A DNA stretch of 64,000 bases from Pseudomonas sp. S04. Lineage in GTDB: Bacteria > Pseudomonadota > Gammaproteobacteria > Pseudomonadales > Pseudomonadaceae. The translations under genes and the position numbers were made by a program. This document shows positions 52,612-62,070 of this stretch, one piece after another; the stretch's first letter is position 1, and every line of letters begins with the position of its first letter. The DNA lies in NCBI RefSeq assembly GCF_009834545.1, contig NZ_CP019427.1, positions 4,780,001 to 4,844,000 on the forward strand, read 5' to 3'. Under the pieces are notes generated by a model. It saw only the letters and a program-made list of their open reading frames with translations, was not told the origin of the DNA and made no database searches.

Positions 52612-52986
52612 ATGTCCCTGATCAACGAATACCGCGCCACCGAAGAAGCTATCAAAGAGCTGCAAGCCCGTTTGAAGAACCTGTCCCAAGACGACAAACT
52701 GCAAACCGAGCTGGAATTCGAAGGCAAACTGCGCACCCTGATGGGCGAATACTCCAAATCCCTGCGCGATATCATCGCCCTGCTGGATCCGGAATCTAAA
52801 GTTAAAGCCCCACGCGGCGCAGTGAAAACTACCGGCACCAAGCGTGCACGCAAGGTTAAACAATACAAGAACCCGCACAACGGCGAAGTCATCGAAACCA
52901 AAGGTGGCAACCACAAGACTCTGAAAGAGTGGAAAGCCAAGTGGGGCGGCGACGTGGTTGAAGGCTGGGCAACCCTGCTGGGCTAA
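52612..52986 (+). CDS. mvaT: H-NS-like xenogeneic silencer MvaT
   Basis: 124 residues. Binds AT-rich DNA and silences acquired genes. N-terminal coiled-coil dimerisation helix (LINEYRATEEAIKELQARL) and a C-terminal DNA-binding domain with YKNPHNGEVIETKGGNHKTL and the final KWGGDVVEGWATLLG. Length and ends match MvaT closely; MvaU, a paralogue in some strains, is an alternative. A strong bidirectional terminator follows. Shine-Dalgarno AAGGTAGT precedes the ATG. Confidence 0.95.
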   Translation: MSLINEYRATEEAIKELQARLKNLSQDDKLQTELEFEGKLRTLMGEYSKSLRDIIALLDPESKVKAPRGAVKTTGTKRARKVKQYKNPHNGEVIETKGGNHKTLKEWKAKWGGDVVEGWATLLG

Positions 52987-53020
52987 GCCGCGACCCGTCT
53001 CGCAGGTTCACTTGCGAACA

Positions 53021-53052
53021 AAAAAACGCCAGCTTTCGCTGGCGTTTTTTTA
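53021..53052. terminator. Bidirectional terminator mvaT / sbcB
   Basis: AAAAAACGCCAGC, TTTC loop, GCTGGCGTTTTTTTA between converging genes; A- and T-runs on both sides. Confidence 0.95.
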
Positions 53053-53085
53053 TCCATGTTATTCAACACATTTCATCAGGGCATT

Positions 53086-54513
53086 TCAAATATCCAAACG
53101 TTTGCGCAATAACGCCACGTACTCGCGCCATTCCTGCAGAACCTCAAGCGTTCCGCCCGCGGCATTCTGCGACCATTGCTCGCAGGCTTGATCAAATGCC
53201 TGCACGGTATTGGGCGCTCCCCATCGAGCATCGCTCAAACGCTGCTGGCAAAATAATTTCCAGCGTTCTTGCTCCTGTTCATTCAAGGTCTCGGGGAAGT
53301 TGCGCGCGCGATATCGAAATAATAATTCCGGTAAACGTTCATCATCGAACGGCCATTGTTCTTGCGCTAATTGCTGTGGGTCGGCCGCTCTCACTTGCTC
53401 GCATAAACGTCGGTCACGGTCACCAATGAAACCATCGTACAACTGTTGCTCAGGGTCATCGCTGGGGGTGAAGTCGTCCAGGGCATAAATGGCTGGAACT
53501 TTATCTCGCCAAAGTTCCTGTGCGTCACTTAGCCGCAGCGCCCGCGCCTGATACAGCGCCATGTCCAATTGCAGTCGTTGCTGATCCTCGGCCCGCAATA
53601 CCGACAACGGCGCCACTACCGGGCAGCGGTTGATGTGAATCAGTTTGAGCGGCACCGCAAGCGCCCCCTCGGGCAAATCCGCATGGCGGGTGTACAGGCG
53701 CTGACGCAGGGTTTCGACGTCATCTGCCAGCAGGCCCTCGGGGTCCAGGTGCAGGTCGCAGACAATCAGTGCATTACGATTGCGCGGATGCCAGGCCAGC
53801 GGCAGGACGACGCCCACATAACTGCGCTCGGCAGAAAAGCGCCCGGAGATATGCACCATCGGTTGCAGCAGGCGAATCTGGTCCATGACTTTTTGTTTGC
53901 TGCGCAACTTGAACAGCCAGTCATAGAGCTTGGGCTGCCGGTCACGAATCAGCCGCGCCAGGGCAATGGTGGCGCGCACATCGGACAAGGCTTCGTGGGC
54001 CTGGCCATGGTCCAGGCCGTTGGCGGCCGTCAGGCGTTCGAGCTTGAGCGTGACACGCCCTTCTTCCTGCGGCCAGACGATGCCGTCCGGGCGTAATGCA
54101 TAGGCCGCACGCACCACGTCGATCAGGTCCCAGCGGCTGTTACCGCCCTGCCATTCGCGAGCATAGGGGTCGAAAAAATTGCGGTACAAGCTGTAGCGCG
54201 TCATTTCATCGTCGAAACGCAAGGTGTTGTAACCGGCGCCGCAGGTCCCCGGGGCTGCCAGTTGGGCATGCACCCGGGTCATGAAATCCGCCTCGCTCAA
54301 ACCTTGCTCGGCCAGGCGACTCGGGGTGATCCCGGTGATCGCGCAGGCGGCCGGATGCGGCAGGATGTCGTCGCTGGGCTGACAGTAGAGATTGACCGGT
54401 GCATCGATCTCGTTGAGTTCGAAGTCGGTGCGGATCCCGGCCACTTGCAGCGGGCGGTCGCAGCGCGGGGTGATCCCGGTGGTTTCGTAGTCGTACCAGA
54501 AGATAGAGGTCAC
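53086..54513 (-). CDS. sbcB: Exodeoxyribonuclease I
   Basis: 475 residues. Processive 3'-5' single-strand DNA exonuclease of the DnaQ (DEDDh) superfamily. Catalytic acids in FWYDYETTGITP, GYNTLRFDDEMTRY and the His/Asp of AHEALSDVRATIALA; the SH3-like and helical C-terminal parts are present at the usual length. Start GTG at 54513. Convergent with mvaT, as near sbcB in P. aeruginosa. Confidence 0.95.
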   Translation of the reverse strand: MTSIFWYDYETTGITPRCDRPLQVAGIRTDFELNEIDAPVNLYCQPSDDILPHPAACAITGITPSRLAEQGLSEADFMTRVHAQLAAPGTCGAGYNTLRFDDEMTRYSLYRNFFDPYAREWQGGNSRWDLIDVVRAAYALRPDGIVWPQEEGRVTLKLERLTAANGLDHGQAHEALSDVRATIALARLIRDRQPKLYDWLFKLRSKQKVMDQIRLLQPMVHISGRFSAERSYVGVVLPLAWHPRNRNALIVCDLHLDPEGLLADDVETLRQRLYTRHADLPEGALAVPLKLIHINRCPVVAPLSVLRAEDQQRLQLDMALYQARALRLSDAQELWRDKVPAIYALDDFTPSDDPEQQLYDGFIGDRDRRLCEQVRAADPQQLAQEQWPFDDERLPELLFRYRARNFPETLNEQEQERWKLFCQQRLSDARWGAPNTVQAFDQACEQWSQNAAGGTLEVLQEWREYVALLRKRLDI

Positions 54514-54698
54514 GGGCTGTTCCTGAACTTGAGACCGACGAAGTCTAGGCGCTCAAGCGCTGCGCCGGCCAGCTATCTTGCTTTAGAACGTTACGTGGCA
54601 AAGTCAGGATCGCCCAGACACAGGTCGTTTGCGCTGGCGAAGGCTGCTAGCATCGAGCCCAGGTAACGTCCCGAACTGGCTCCATCACCAGGCTGCCC

Positions 54699-55424
54699 AT
54701 GATCCCTACCTCAGCACTGCCAAGGAAAGCACCGCTGCCCCCGCCTCTGGATACGCGGTACCAGGTCGAAACGCCCGAAGGCATCGACTTGCCACTGCGC
54801 CCGGCCGGGTTGCCGCCCCGCGCCCTGGCATTTGCCATCGACCTTGGGCTGCGCGCCCTGGTACTGGGCCTGCTGTTCCTCGGCCTGGGGTTTCTCGGCA
54901 AGCTGGGTATGGGGCTGGGCTCGCTGCTGCTGTTTGTCGTCAGTTGGTGGTACATGGTGCTGTTCGAAGTCCTCAACCAAGGCCGTTCGCCCGGAAAACA
55001 ACTGCTGGGATTGCGCGTGGTGCAGGACGACGGTACCCCGGTCGGCTGGTCGGCCTCGCTGATCCGCAACTTACTGCGGTTCGTCGATATGCTGCCCCTG
55101 GGCTACGCCCTGGGCGCCATTAGTTGCCTGCAGCATCCGACCTTCAAGCGCCTGGGCGACATGGCCGCCGGCACCCTGGTGATCTATCGCGAACAGCCGG
55201 TACAGCGCCCGCAGTTGCCAGCCGCCCAGCCCCTGCGCGCGCCTTTTACCTTGAGCCTGAATGAGCAACGCGCAGTGCTGGGTTTTGCCGAACGCCAGGC
55301 GCAGCTTTCCAGCGCACGGGTCACTGAACTGGCGACGCTGCTCGCCGAGCCGCTGCAGGTCGCGCCGACGCAGGCAGTCGCCGAGCTCAATGGCATCGCC
55401 CGTGGCTTGTTGGGGCCGACATGA
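54699..55424 (+). CDS. RDD-family membrane protein, first gene of the MoxR cluster
   Basis: 241 residues. Proline-rich start, then PPRALAFAIDLGLRALVLGLL (RDD span 1 with Arg and Asp), a Gly/Leu-rich second span, GRSPGKQLLGLRVVQDDG, LRFVDMLPLGYALG and a soluble tail of about 80 residues. The stop overlaps the next start (ATGA). It opens a six-gene operon running to 61456. Confidence 0.85.
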   Translation: MIPTSALPRKAPLPPPLDTRYQVETPEGIDLPLRPAGLPPRALAFAIDLGLRALVLGLLFLGLGFLGKLGMGLGSLLLFVVSWWYMVLFEVLNQGRSPGKQLLGLRVVQDDGTPVGWSASLIRNLLRFVDMLPLGYALGAISCLQHPTFKRLGDMAAGTLVIYREQPVQRPQLPAAQPLRAPFTLSLNEQRAVLGFAERQAQLSSARVTELATLLAEPLQVAPTQAVAELNGIARGLLGPT

Positions 55425-56401
55425 AGCAAAGCCAGTTCGAAATCCGCCATCAAGCCCACTGGCAGCAGTTCGCCCACCGGCTCGATCTACTGGAGCGCGG
55501 CAAGGCCAGCGCCGAGGAGGCCCGCGCATTCCCCAGGGACTATCGGCGCCTGTGCCAACACCTGGCGCTGGCGCAGGAGCGCGGCTACAGCAGTTACCTG
55601 GTCGACCCCTTGCAGCACCTCGTGCTGCGCGGACACCAGCAGTTGTACCGCCATCGCAGCCACCTCGGCGCCCAGTTGCTAGCCTTTGTCCTGGCCGGCT
55701 TTCCGCGCCTGGTGCGTGAGCAATGGCCGTTCGTGCTGGCGGCCGGCTTGTTGTTTTTCGGCTCGCTGCTGGGCACCGCCTTGTTGGTGTACCTGTTTCC
55801 CGACCTGGTCTACAGCATCATGCCGGGCGATCAGGTCGCGCAGATGCAAGGTATGTACGACCCGGCCGCCGGACACCTGGGCCGCGACACCGAGCGCGCC
55901 GCCAGCGATAACTGGGTGATGTTCGGCTACTACATCATGCACAACATCGGCATAGCCTTTCAGACCTTCGCCAGCGGCCTGCTGTTTGGCCTGGGCAGTG
56001 TGTTTTTCCTGATGTTCAACGGGCTGCTGATCGGGGCCATCGCCGGCCACCTGACGCGCATCGGCTACGGCGAAAGCTTCTGGTCGTTCGTCGTCGGCCA
56101 CGGTGCCTTTGAACTCAGCGCCATCGCCCTGGCCGGTGCGGCGGGCTTGCAACTGGGCTGGGCGCTGATCGCCCCCGGGCGGCTACCCCGTGGTGAAGCC
56201 CTGCGCCTGGCCGCGCGCAAGAGCGTGCTGATGATTTGCGGGGTGATGCTGTTCCTGCTGATTGCTGCGTTCATCGAGGCCTATTGGTCGGCACGCACTG
56301 GGCCGGCGCCGCTGAGAAAATACCTGGTAGGGGCGGCCCTGTGGTTACTGGTGGGGCTCTACCTGTTCGGTGCGGGACGGGGTCGCCATGCGCCTGAATG
56401 A
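55421..56401 (+). CDS. SpoIIM-family (DUF95) membrane protein
   Basis: 326 residues with at least five hydrophobic spans after a soluble start. Signature stretches are WVMFGYYIMHNIGIAFQTFA and FMLFNGLLIGAIAGHL, then WSFVVGHGAFELSAIALAGAAG. SpoIIM acts in engulfment in endospore formers; in non-sporulating bacteria family members sit beside MoxR/DUF58 genes and their role is unknown. Overlaps its neighbours on both sides. Confidence 0.86.
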   Translation: MKQSQFEIRHQAHWQQFAHRLDLLERGKASAEEARAFPRDYRRLCQHLALAQERGYSSYLVDPLQHLVLRGHQQLYRHRSHLGAQLLAFVLAGFPRLVREQWPFVLAAGLLFFGSLLGTALLVYLFPDLVYSIMPGDQVAQMQGMYDPAAGHLGRDTERAASDNWVMFGYYIMHNIGIAFQTFASGLLFGLGSVFFLMFNGLLIGAIAGHLTRIGYGESFWSFVVGHGAFELSAIALAGAAGLQLGWALIAPGRLPRGEALRLAARKSVLMICGVMLFLLIAAFIEAYWSARTGPAPLRKYLVGAALWLLVGLYLFGAGRGRHAPE

Positions 56402-57929
56402 CGCCAGCGTCGTGATTCGCCCACGCACCACCTGGGAAGCCATGGACCTGGGGATCCTGCTGAGCCAGCGTCATCGCCGGGTGCTGATGGGCAGTTGGGC
56501 GCTGGTCACCGTGCCAGTGTTTGTCCTGCTCAGCGTGCTGCTGTGGGAATCCCCCGCACTCGCCCTGGGGCTGTTCTGGTGGCTGAAGCCGGCGTTCGAG
56601 CGCCTGCCGTTGTACATCCTTTCCAGCGCGTTGTTCGGCCAGGCGCCCAGCGTGCAGCAGGCCTTGCGCCAATGGCCACGCCTGCTCAAGCCACAGTTGC
56701 TCGCCAGCCTGACCTGGCGACGCCTGAGCCTGAGCCGCAGCTTCACCTTGCCGGTGCTGCAGCTAGAGGAACTGGGCGGCGTGGCGCGCCAGCAGCGCCT
56801 GGCGGTGTTGCAGCAACGCGACGCCGGGGCAGCGCGCTGGCTGACACTCATTGGGATGCTGCTGGAAAGCGTGCTGTGGATCGGCACCATCAGCCTGCTC
56901 TACCTGTTCCTGCCTGGGCAGATCGAACTGGATTGGGATTGGCAAACCATGATCGCCAGCAGCGCTCAGGACTGGCTGTGGCTTGAGCACCTGAGTAACG
57001 CGCTGTACGTGCTGATCCTGATCGTCTGGGAACCGGTGTATGTGGCCTGTGGTTTCAGCCTGTACCTGAACCGGCGCACCACGCTGGAAGCCTGGGACAT
57101 CGAGCTGGTATTCCGGCGCCTGCGCCAACGCCTGAGCGCGGTGGTCGCCAGCGTGCTGATGCTCGGCCTGCTGCTGGTAGGGCCTGCCGGGCAACCGCTG
57201 CTGGCCGCCGAATCGAGCGCCGCGCCCGCCAGCCCGCGCCTGCTCCAGCAACCCCTCAACAGCCAGGCTGCCAGCAGCGCCATCAATGACATACTCGACG
57301 CCCCGCCGTTCAAGAACACCGAGACCCTGACCCGCTATCGCCTGGGTGACGCCGAGCCCGAACGACCCCAGGCGGGCCAGGCACCCGGCTGGCTCAAGGC
57401 GTTGCTCGAGTTGTTCGACACCCCGCGCTTGGCCAGCCTGGCGTCCATCATCGAGGCCCTGTTGTGGGCAACGGTCATCGGCCTGCTGGTGTTACTGGCC
57501 TGGCGCTACCGCGAGTGGCTGCAAACCTTCGTCAGCCGCCGCCCGGCACCCCAACTCAGCCCCCAGCGCCCGATGCCGGCGCAACTGTTCGGCCTCGACC
57601 TAGGCCGTGACTCCCTGCCGGACGACGTCGCCGCCGAGGTCGAGCGGCTCTGGGCGAGCCAGCCCCGTGAGGCCCTCGGCTTGCTGTATCGGGCGCTGCT
57701 GGTGCGCTTGCTGCACGACTACGCGTTGCCGTTGACCAGTGCCGACACCGAAGGCCAGGTGCTGGACCATGTCCAGCGTCTGCAGCAGCCGCAACTGCAT
57801 GCCTTCAGCAGCACCCTCACCGTGCATTGGCAAAATATCGCCTACGGTCACCGCGTCCCGCCACTCGCCCTGCAAACAAAACTCTGCGCAGGTTGGCGCG
57901 CGCTGTTCGGCCACGGAGTGGGTCAATGA
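56388..57929 (+). CDS. Large membrane protein with DUF4129-like end
   Basis: 513 residues. Several spans in the first 265 residues, a Gly-free signal-like segment near 265-285 (VASVLMLGLLLVGPAGQPLLA) that could be a second topogenic stretch, a periplasmic linker, a span near 365-385, and a C-terminal cytoplasmic domain (RLWASQPREALGLLYRALLVRLLHDYALPL) like DUF4129. The start at 56388 overlaps the SpoIIM gene by 14 bases; an in-frame start at 56370 is less likely. Confidence 0.82.
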   Translation: MRLNDASVVIRPRTTWEAMDLGILLSQRHRRVLMGSWALVTVPVFVLLSVLLWESPALALGLFWWLKPAFERLPLYILSSALFGQAPSVQQALRQWPRLLKPQLLASLTWRRLSLSRSFTLPVLQLEELGGVARQQRLAVLQQRDAGAARWLTLIGMLLESVLWIGTISLLYLFLPGQIELDWDWQTMIASSAQDWLWLEHLSNALYVLILIVWEPVYVACGFSLYLNRRTTLEAWDIELVFRRLRQRLSAVVASVLMLGLLLVGPAGQPLLAAESSAAPASPRLLQQPLNSQAASSAINDILDAPPFKNTETLTRYRLGDAEPERPQAGQAPGWLKALLELFDTPRLASLASIIEALLWATVIGLLVLLAWRYREWLQTFVSRRPAPQLSPQRPMPAQLFGLDLGRDSLPDDVAAEVERLWASQPREALGLLYRALLVRLLHDYALPLTSADTEGQVLDHVQRLQQPQLHAFSSTLTVHWQNIAYGHRVPPLALQTKLCAGWRALFGHGVGQ

Positions 57930-59086
57930 ACCGGCTGCAGATGGTTCTCGGCACACTGCTGGCCGGGCTGCTCGCGGCGGTCGCGGTCTACCTGTTCCTA
58001 CAGGCCACGCCCTATGCAGAAACCATCGACCACGGCCCCTCCCCCGAAGCCCAGGCCAACCCGTACCTGGCCGCCGAGCACTTTTTGCGCCAGCAAGGGC
58101 TGCGCGTCAGCCACGCCAACAGCCTCGAGACCCTGCCCCCGCTGCCCTCCCGGCAACACAGCCTGTTGCTCCTGGGGGAGCGTGTCGACATGACCCCGGC
58201 GCAGGTCGAGAAAGTGCTGGCCTGGGCCCACGCCGGCGGCCGCCTGCTGCTGGTTGCCGAGGCCCTGTGGGACGCCAAGGCCGGCAAAAGCGCCGACCTG
58301 CTGCTGGACCGGGTCCAGGTGCAGCAATCCATGAGCAAGGACCTCAAGGAACCACCGCCCGAGGCTACGACAGACCCCTATCCCACGCTGACCAAGCTTT
58401 ACCTGGAAGACGAACAAGCGCCGGCCTATGCCAGCTTCGATCCGCAGTTCCACCTCGAAGACCCGCACAACCTGGCCCAGGCCTGGGCCAACAGCGCCCT
58501 GGCCACGCACATGATGCAACTGCCCTACGGCGAAGGCCTGATCACGGTGATCACCGATGCCGACCTGTGGAAAAACCCCAACATCGGCCACTATGACAAC
58601 GCCTGGCTGCTCTGGTACCTGAACGCCGACACCGAAGTCACCCTGCTGTTCGACATTGACCACGACCATTTGCTGACCCTGCTGCTGCGGTATTTCCCCC
58701 AGGCGCTGGTGGCCCTCGCTGCATTGCTTGGCCTGTGGTGCTGGCACGTCGGCTGGCGCCAGGGCCCATTAATCGCCCCAGCGACCAAGGCTCGCCGGCA
58801 GTTGCAGGAGCACGTGGGCGCCAGTGCTGACTTCCTGCTGCGCAACGCCGGGCAACACAGCCTTCTGCAAGGCCTGCAACACGATGTGCAACGCCGCGCC
58901 CGGCAGCGGCACCCGGGCCTGGAACAGCTGGAAACTGCCGAACAATGGCAGGTCATCGCACGCTTGACCGGCCACCCGGCCGACACCATTGGCCAGTTGC
59001 TCGCTCCCTTGGCGAAACGACGACTGTCCAGCAGCGAATTCAGCCGCCAGGTCGCCCACCTGCAAACCCTCAGGAATGCCTTATGA
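57926..59086 (+). CDS. DUF4350 domain protein
   Basis: 386 residues. One N-terminal span (VLGTLLAGLLAAVAVYLFLQ), then NPYLAAEHFLRQQGLRVSHA, the DUF4350 hallmark of a periplasmic Rossmann-like (GldG/IFT52-type) domain, a span near 270-290 and a helical cytoplasmic end. ATGA overlaps with both neighbours. Function unknown. Confidence 0.84.
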   Translation: MNRLQMVLGTLLAGLLAAVAVYLFLQATPYAETIDHGPSPEAQANPYLAAEHFLRQQGLRVSHANSLETLPPLPSRQHSLLLLGERVDMTPAQVEKVLAWAHAGGRLLLVAEALWDAKAGKSADLLLDRVQVQQSMSKDLKEPPPEATTDPYPTLTKLYLEDEQAPAYASFDPQFHLEDPHNLAQAWANSALATHMMQLPYGEGLITVITDADLWKNPNIGHYDNAWLLWYLNADTEVTLLFDIDHDHLLTLLLRYFPQALVALAALLGLWCWHVGWRQGPLIAPATKARRQLQEHVGASADFLLRNAGQHSLLQGLQHDVQRRARQRHPGLEQLETAEQWQVIARLTGHPADTIGQLLAPLAKRRLSSSEFSRQVAHLQTLRNAL

Positions 59087-60084
59087 GTGAAGCCTTCGAA
59101 CCGCCTAGCCAACCCCGCGCAGCGCAACAACGGCAACGCGCCAGCCAACTGGCGCAAGCCCTGCGTGTCGAATTGAGAAAGGCCGTGATCGGCCAGGAAA
59201 GCGTGATCGACGATGTGTTGAGCGCCTTGATTGCCGGGGGCCATGTGCTGCTCGAGGGTGTGCCTGGCCTGGGCAAGACCTTGCTGGTGCGCGCCCTGGC
59301 CCGCTGCTTTGGCGGCGACTTCGCGCGGATTCAATTCACCCCCGACCTGATGCCCAGCGACGTCACCGGGCATGCCGTCTACGACCTGCAGACCGAGCAG
59401 TTCAAGTTGCGCAAGGGCCCACTGTTCACCAACCTGTTGCTGGCCGACGAGATCAACCGCGCCCCGGCCAAGACCCAGGCCGCCTTGCTCGAAGCCATGC
59501 AGGAACGCCAGGTGACACTGGAAGGTCGCGCCTTGCCGATCGCCCAGCCGTTCATGGTCCTGGCCACGCAAAACCCCATCGAACAGGAAGGCACCTACCC
59601 GCTACCGGAAGCCGAGCTCGATCGGTTCATGCTCAAGGTGCGCATGGACTACCCCGATGCCGAGCAGGAGTTGGACATGGTACGCCAGGTCAGTCGCTCG
59701 ACCCGCGCCGACATGCTCGACGTGCAACCGCTGCGCACTTTGCTGCAAGCCAAGGACATCCTCGCCCTGCAACGGATAGCCAGCGACCTGCCGCTGGACG
59801 AGCAGGTACTGGACTATGCCGTACGCCTGGCCCGCACCACCCGCAGTTGGCCGGGGCTGATTCTGGGCGCCGGTCCGCGGGCCTCCATCGCGCTGGTGCG
59901 GGTGGCCCGGGCGCGGGCACTGCTGCGCGGCGGTGAGTTCGTCATCCCGGATGACATCAAGGGCTGCGCGCTGGCGGTGCTGCGCCACCGCGTGCGGATT
60001 GCACCGGAGTTGGACATCGAAGGGCTGGACGTCGACCAGGTGCTCAAGCTAATGCTTGACCAGGTTCCGGCACCCAGATTGTGA
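59083..60084 (+). CDS. MoxR-family AAA+ ATPase
   Basis: 333 residues. Chaperone-like AAA+ ATPase. Walker A LEGVPGLGKTLLVRAL, Walker B LLLADEINRAPAKTQAALLEAM, sensor 1 FMVLATQNPIEQEGTYPLPEAELDRFML, sensor 2 in the lid (GPRASIALVRVARARA). Start at ATG 59083, overlapping the previous stop. MoxR ATPases work with von Willebrand-type proteins such as the following DUF58 gene. Confidence 0.95.
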   Translation: MSEAFEPPSQPRAAQQRQRASQLAQALRVELRKAVIGQESVIDDVLSALIAGGHVLLEGVPGLGKTLLVRALARCFGGDFARIQFTPDLMPSDVTGHAVYDLQTEQFKLRKGPLFTNLLLADEINRAPAKTQAALLEAMQERQVTLEGRALPIAQPFMVLATQNPIEQEGTYPLPEAELDRFMLKVRMDYPDAEQELDMVRQVSRSTRADMLDVQPLRTLLQAKDILALQRIASDLPLDEQVLDYAVRLARTTRSWPGLILGAGPRASIALVRVARARALLRGGEFVIPDDIKGCALAVLRHRVRIAPELDIEGLDVDQVLKLMLDQVPAPRL

Positions 60085-60124
60085 ATAGCACCATGACAAT
60101 GATCGTCCCTGGGAAGCCTTGACC

Positions 60125-61456
60125 ATGAAGCCGACCCGTCTGCTGCTGGTCTGGCTCGCCAGCCTGTTGGGGCTGAGCATCGTGCTCGGCGCCTGCCGGG
60201 CCCTGGGCGTCGACGTGGCACCTAGCTTGCTGGCGATTAACTGGGGATTGTTGCTGGCTTTGTTGCTGCTGGCCCTGCTCGACGCTGCGCGCCTGATTCG
60301 CCGGCCCTCCCCCAGGGCGCAACGGCAACTGCCCGGCAGCCTGGCACTGGGGCGCTGGAGCGAAGTGCAGATCAGCCTGCAACATGATTACATACAGCCC
60401 CTGAGCGTGCAGCTGTTCGATCATGTCCCCGATGGCCTGGACTTCGAGGGATTACCCCAGACGGTCGAACTGCATCCCGGCCAGACTCACCTACTCAGCT
60501 ACCGACTGCGCCCCTTGCGCCGTGGGCACTTCAGTTTCGAGCGTTGCGAAATCAACCTGCCGGGGCCCTTGGGGCTTTGGTCGGCCCGCAGGTACCTGAC
60601 GTTGCAGGACAGCACCCGGGTCTATCCGGATTTCGCCCACCTGTATGGCGCACAACTGCTGGCGGTCGACAACTGGCTCAGCCAACTGGGCGTACGCCAG
60701 CGCCAGCGGCGCGGGCTGGGACTGGAGTTTCATCAACTGCGCGAGTTTCGCGAAGGCGATAGCCTGCGCCAGATCGACTGGAAAGCCACGGCCCGACAAC
60801 GCACACCGATTGCCCGGGAGTACCAGGACGAACGGGACCAGCAGATCATCTTCATGCTCGACTGCGGTCGCTCGATGCGCAGTCAGGACGGCGAGTTGTC
60901 GCACTTCGATCACGCCCTCAATGCGTGCCTGCTGCTCAGCTACATCGCCCTGCGCCAGGGCGACGCGGTCGGCCTGATGACGTTCGCCACCGAGCAGGCG
61001 CGATACCTCCCCCCGAGTAAGGGCAACGGTCAATTGAACGTGCTGCTCAATAACCTCTATGACCTGGACAGCAGCCAGCGCCCTGCTGACTACCAGGCCG
61101 CCGCCAGCCAACTGCTCGCCCGCCAGCAGCGCCGGGCACTGGTGGTGCTGGTCACTAACCTGCGCGATGAAGCCGACGAAACCCTGCTCGGCGCGGTCCA
61201 GCGCCTGGGCCGACAGCACCGGGTGCTGGTGGCGAGCCTGCGCGAGGAAGTCCTCGACCGGCTACGCCAGGTCCCGGTGCAAACCCTGCCCGAAGCCCTG
61301 GCCTACTGCGGCACGGTGGACTACCTGAACGCCCGGGCCGATCAGCATGAACGCTTGAGCGCCCATGGCGTGCCGGTGCTGGACACCCGCCCCGGTGAGC
61401 TGGGCACCGAACTGGTCACCCGTTACCTGAGTTGGAAGAAAGCTGGCGTGCTTTAG
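60125..61456 (+). CDS. DUF58 protein (von Willebrand factor A-like)
   Basis: 443 residues. Two N-terminal spans (about 6-26 and 37-56), a beta-rich region, the DUF58 signature FHQLREFREGDSLRQIDWKATA and a VWA-like domain starting IIFMLDCGRSMRSQDG. The metal site is DCGRS rather than the classical DxSxS, so metal binding may be altered. It starts 40 bases after the MoxR gene, the only real gap in the operon. Confidence 0.93.
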   Translation: MKPTRLLLVWLASLLGLSIVLGACRALGVDVAPSLLAINWGLLLALLLLALLDAARLIRRPSPRAQRQLPGSLALGRWSEVQISLQHDYIQPLSVQLFDHVPDGLDFEGLPQTVELHPGQTHLLSYRLRPLRRGHFSFERCEINLPGPLGLWSARRYLTLQDSTRVYPDFAHLYGAQLLAVDNWLSQLGVRQRQRRGLGLEFHQLREFREGDSLRQIDWKATARQRTPIAREYQDERDQQIIFMLDCGRSMRSQDGELSHFDHALNACLLLSYIALRQGDAVGLMTFATEQARYLPPSKGNGQLNVLLNNLYDLDSSQRPADYQAAASQLLARQQRRALVVLVTNLRDEADETLLGAVQRLGRQHRVLVASLREEVLDRLRQVPVQTLPEALAYCGTVDYLNARADQHERLSAHGVPVLDTRPGELGTELVTRYLSWKKAGVL

Positions 61457-61480
61457 CGCTGCCCCTGCCTGGGGCCGGGG

Positions 61481-61840
61481 CTAGGCCGATGCCGAGACCG
61501 GATAAAAACTGAAATAGCGCTGCAACGCGCTGACCATCTGGCCGTATTCAGGCGGGGGATTCTGCAGGGCGAACCCGGCGTCGTAATGATGGGGCGTGGC
61601 GTCCTCATGGCACCACAGGCAACAGGCCCGCAGGTCGATGACCTGACAGGCTCCATCGCCGTCGGGGATCTTCAGGCGCAAGTCAAAGACCGCCCCCAGC
61701 ATCAGCGGCAACTGACTGATCAGCATCAGCCCGTCTTCCGAGACATTACCGATGTAGCCAATGGGTTTGTCGGTGATACGGTTGAAGACTTTGAGAAAAT
61801 ACGGCAACTGGTGCCGCTCGATCCGGCGTTCTGTGAACAT
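61481..61840 (-). CDS. PilZ-domain protein
   Basis: 119 residues beginning MFTERRIERHQLPYFLKVFN, with the RxxxR-type cyclic di-GMP contact (ERRIERH) and the later GNVSEDGLML, the D/NxSxxG part of PilZ. The start at 61840 is chosen because the domain begins there; the frame extends 48 codons further upstream without conserved features. Reads towards the DUF58 gene. Likely a stand-alone c-di-GMP effector. Confidence 0.88.
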   Translation of the reverse strand: MFTERRIERHQLPYFLKVFNRITDKPIGYIGNVSEDGLMLISQLPLMLGAVFDLRLKIPDGDGACQVIDLRACCLWCHEDATPHHYDAGFALQNPPPEYGQMVSALQRYFSFYPVSASA

Positions 61841-62070
61841 ACTGAGTATCGCTTTGCCAAGGCCCTTGAGCAGGGTCGCACTACTGCTTCGCAACGAGCC
61901 GGCAGAGCGAGCTCGCTGTCCCCGATTACGGTGCGAACGTCCCCGCGTTGCGCTCGCGCTACTTCTGCCGTTCTCAGGTATCAACGACGTCCAGGGTCGA
62001 CCCGCTGAAACGTCTCACTAGAGACTAGCTCAAGGCTGAAACACAGCCAGTGGTTAAATGAGACCCGACA

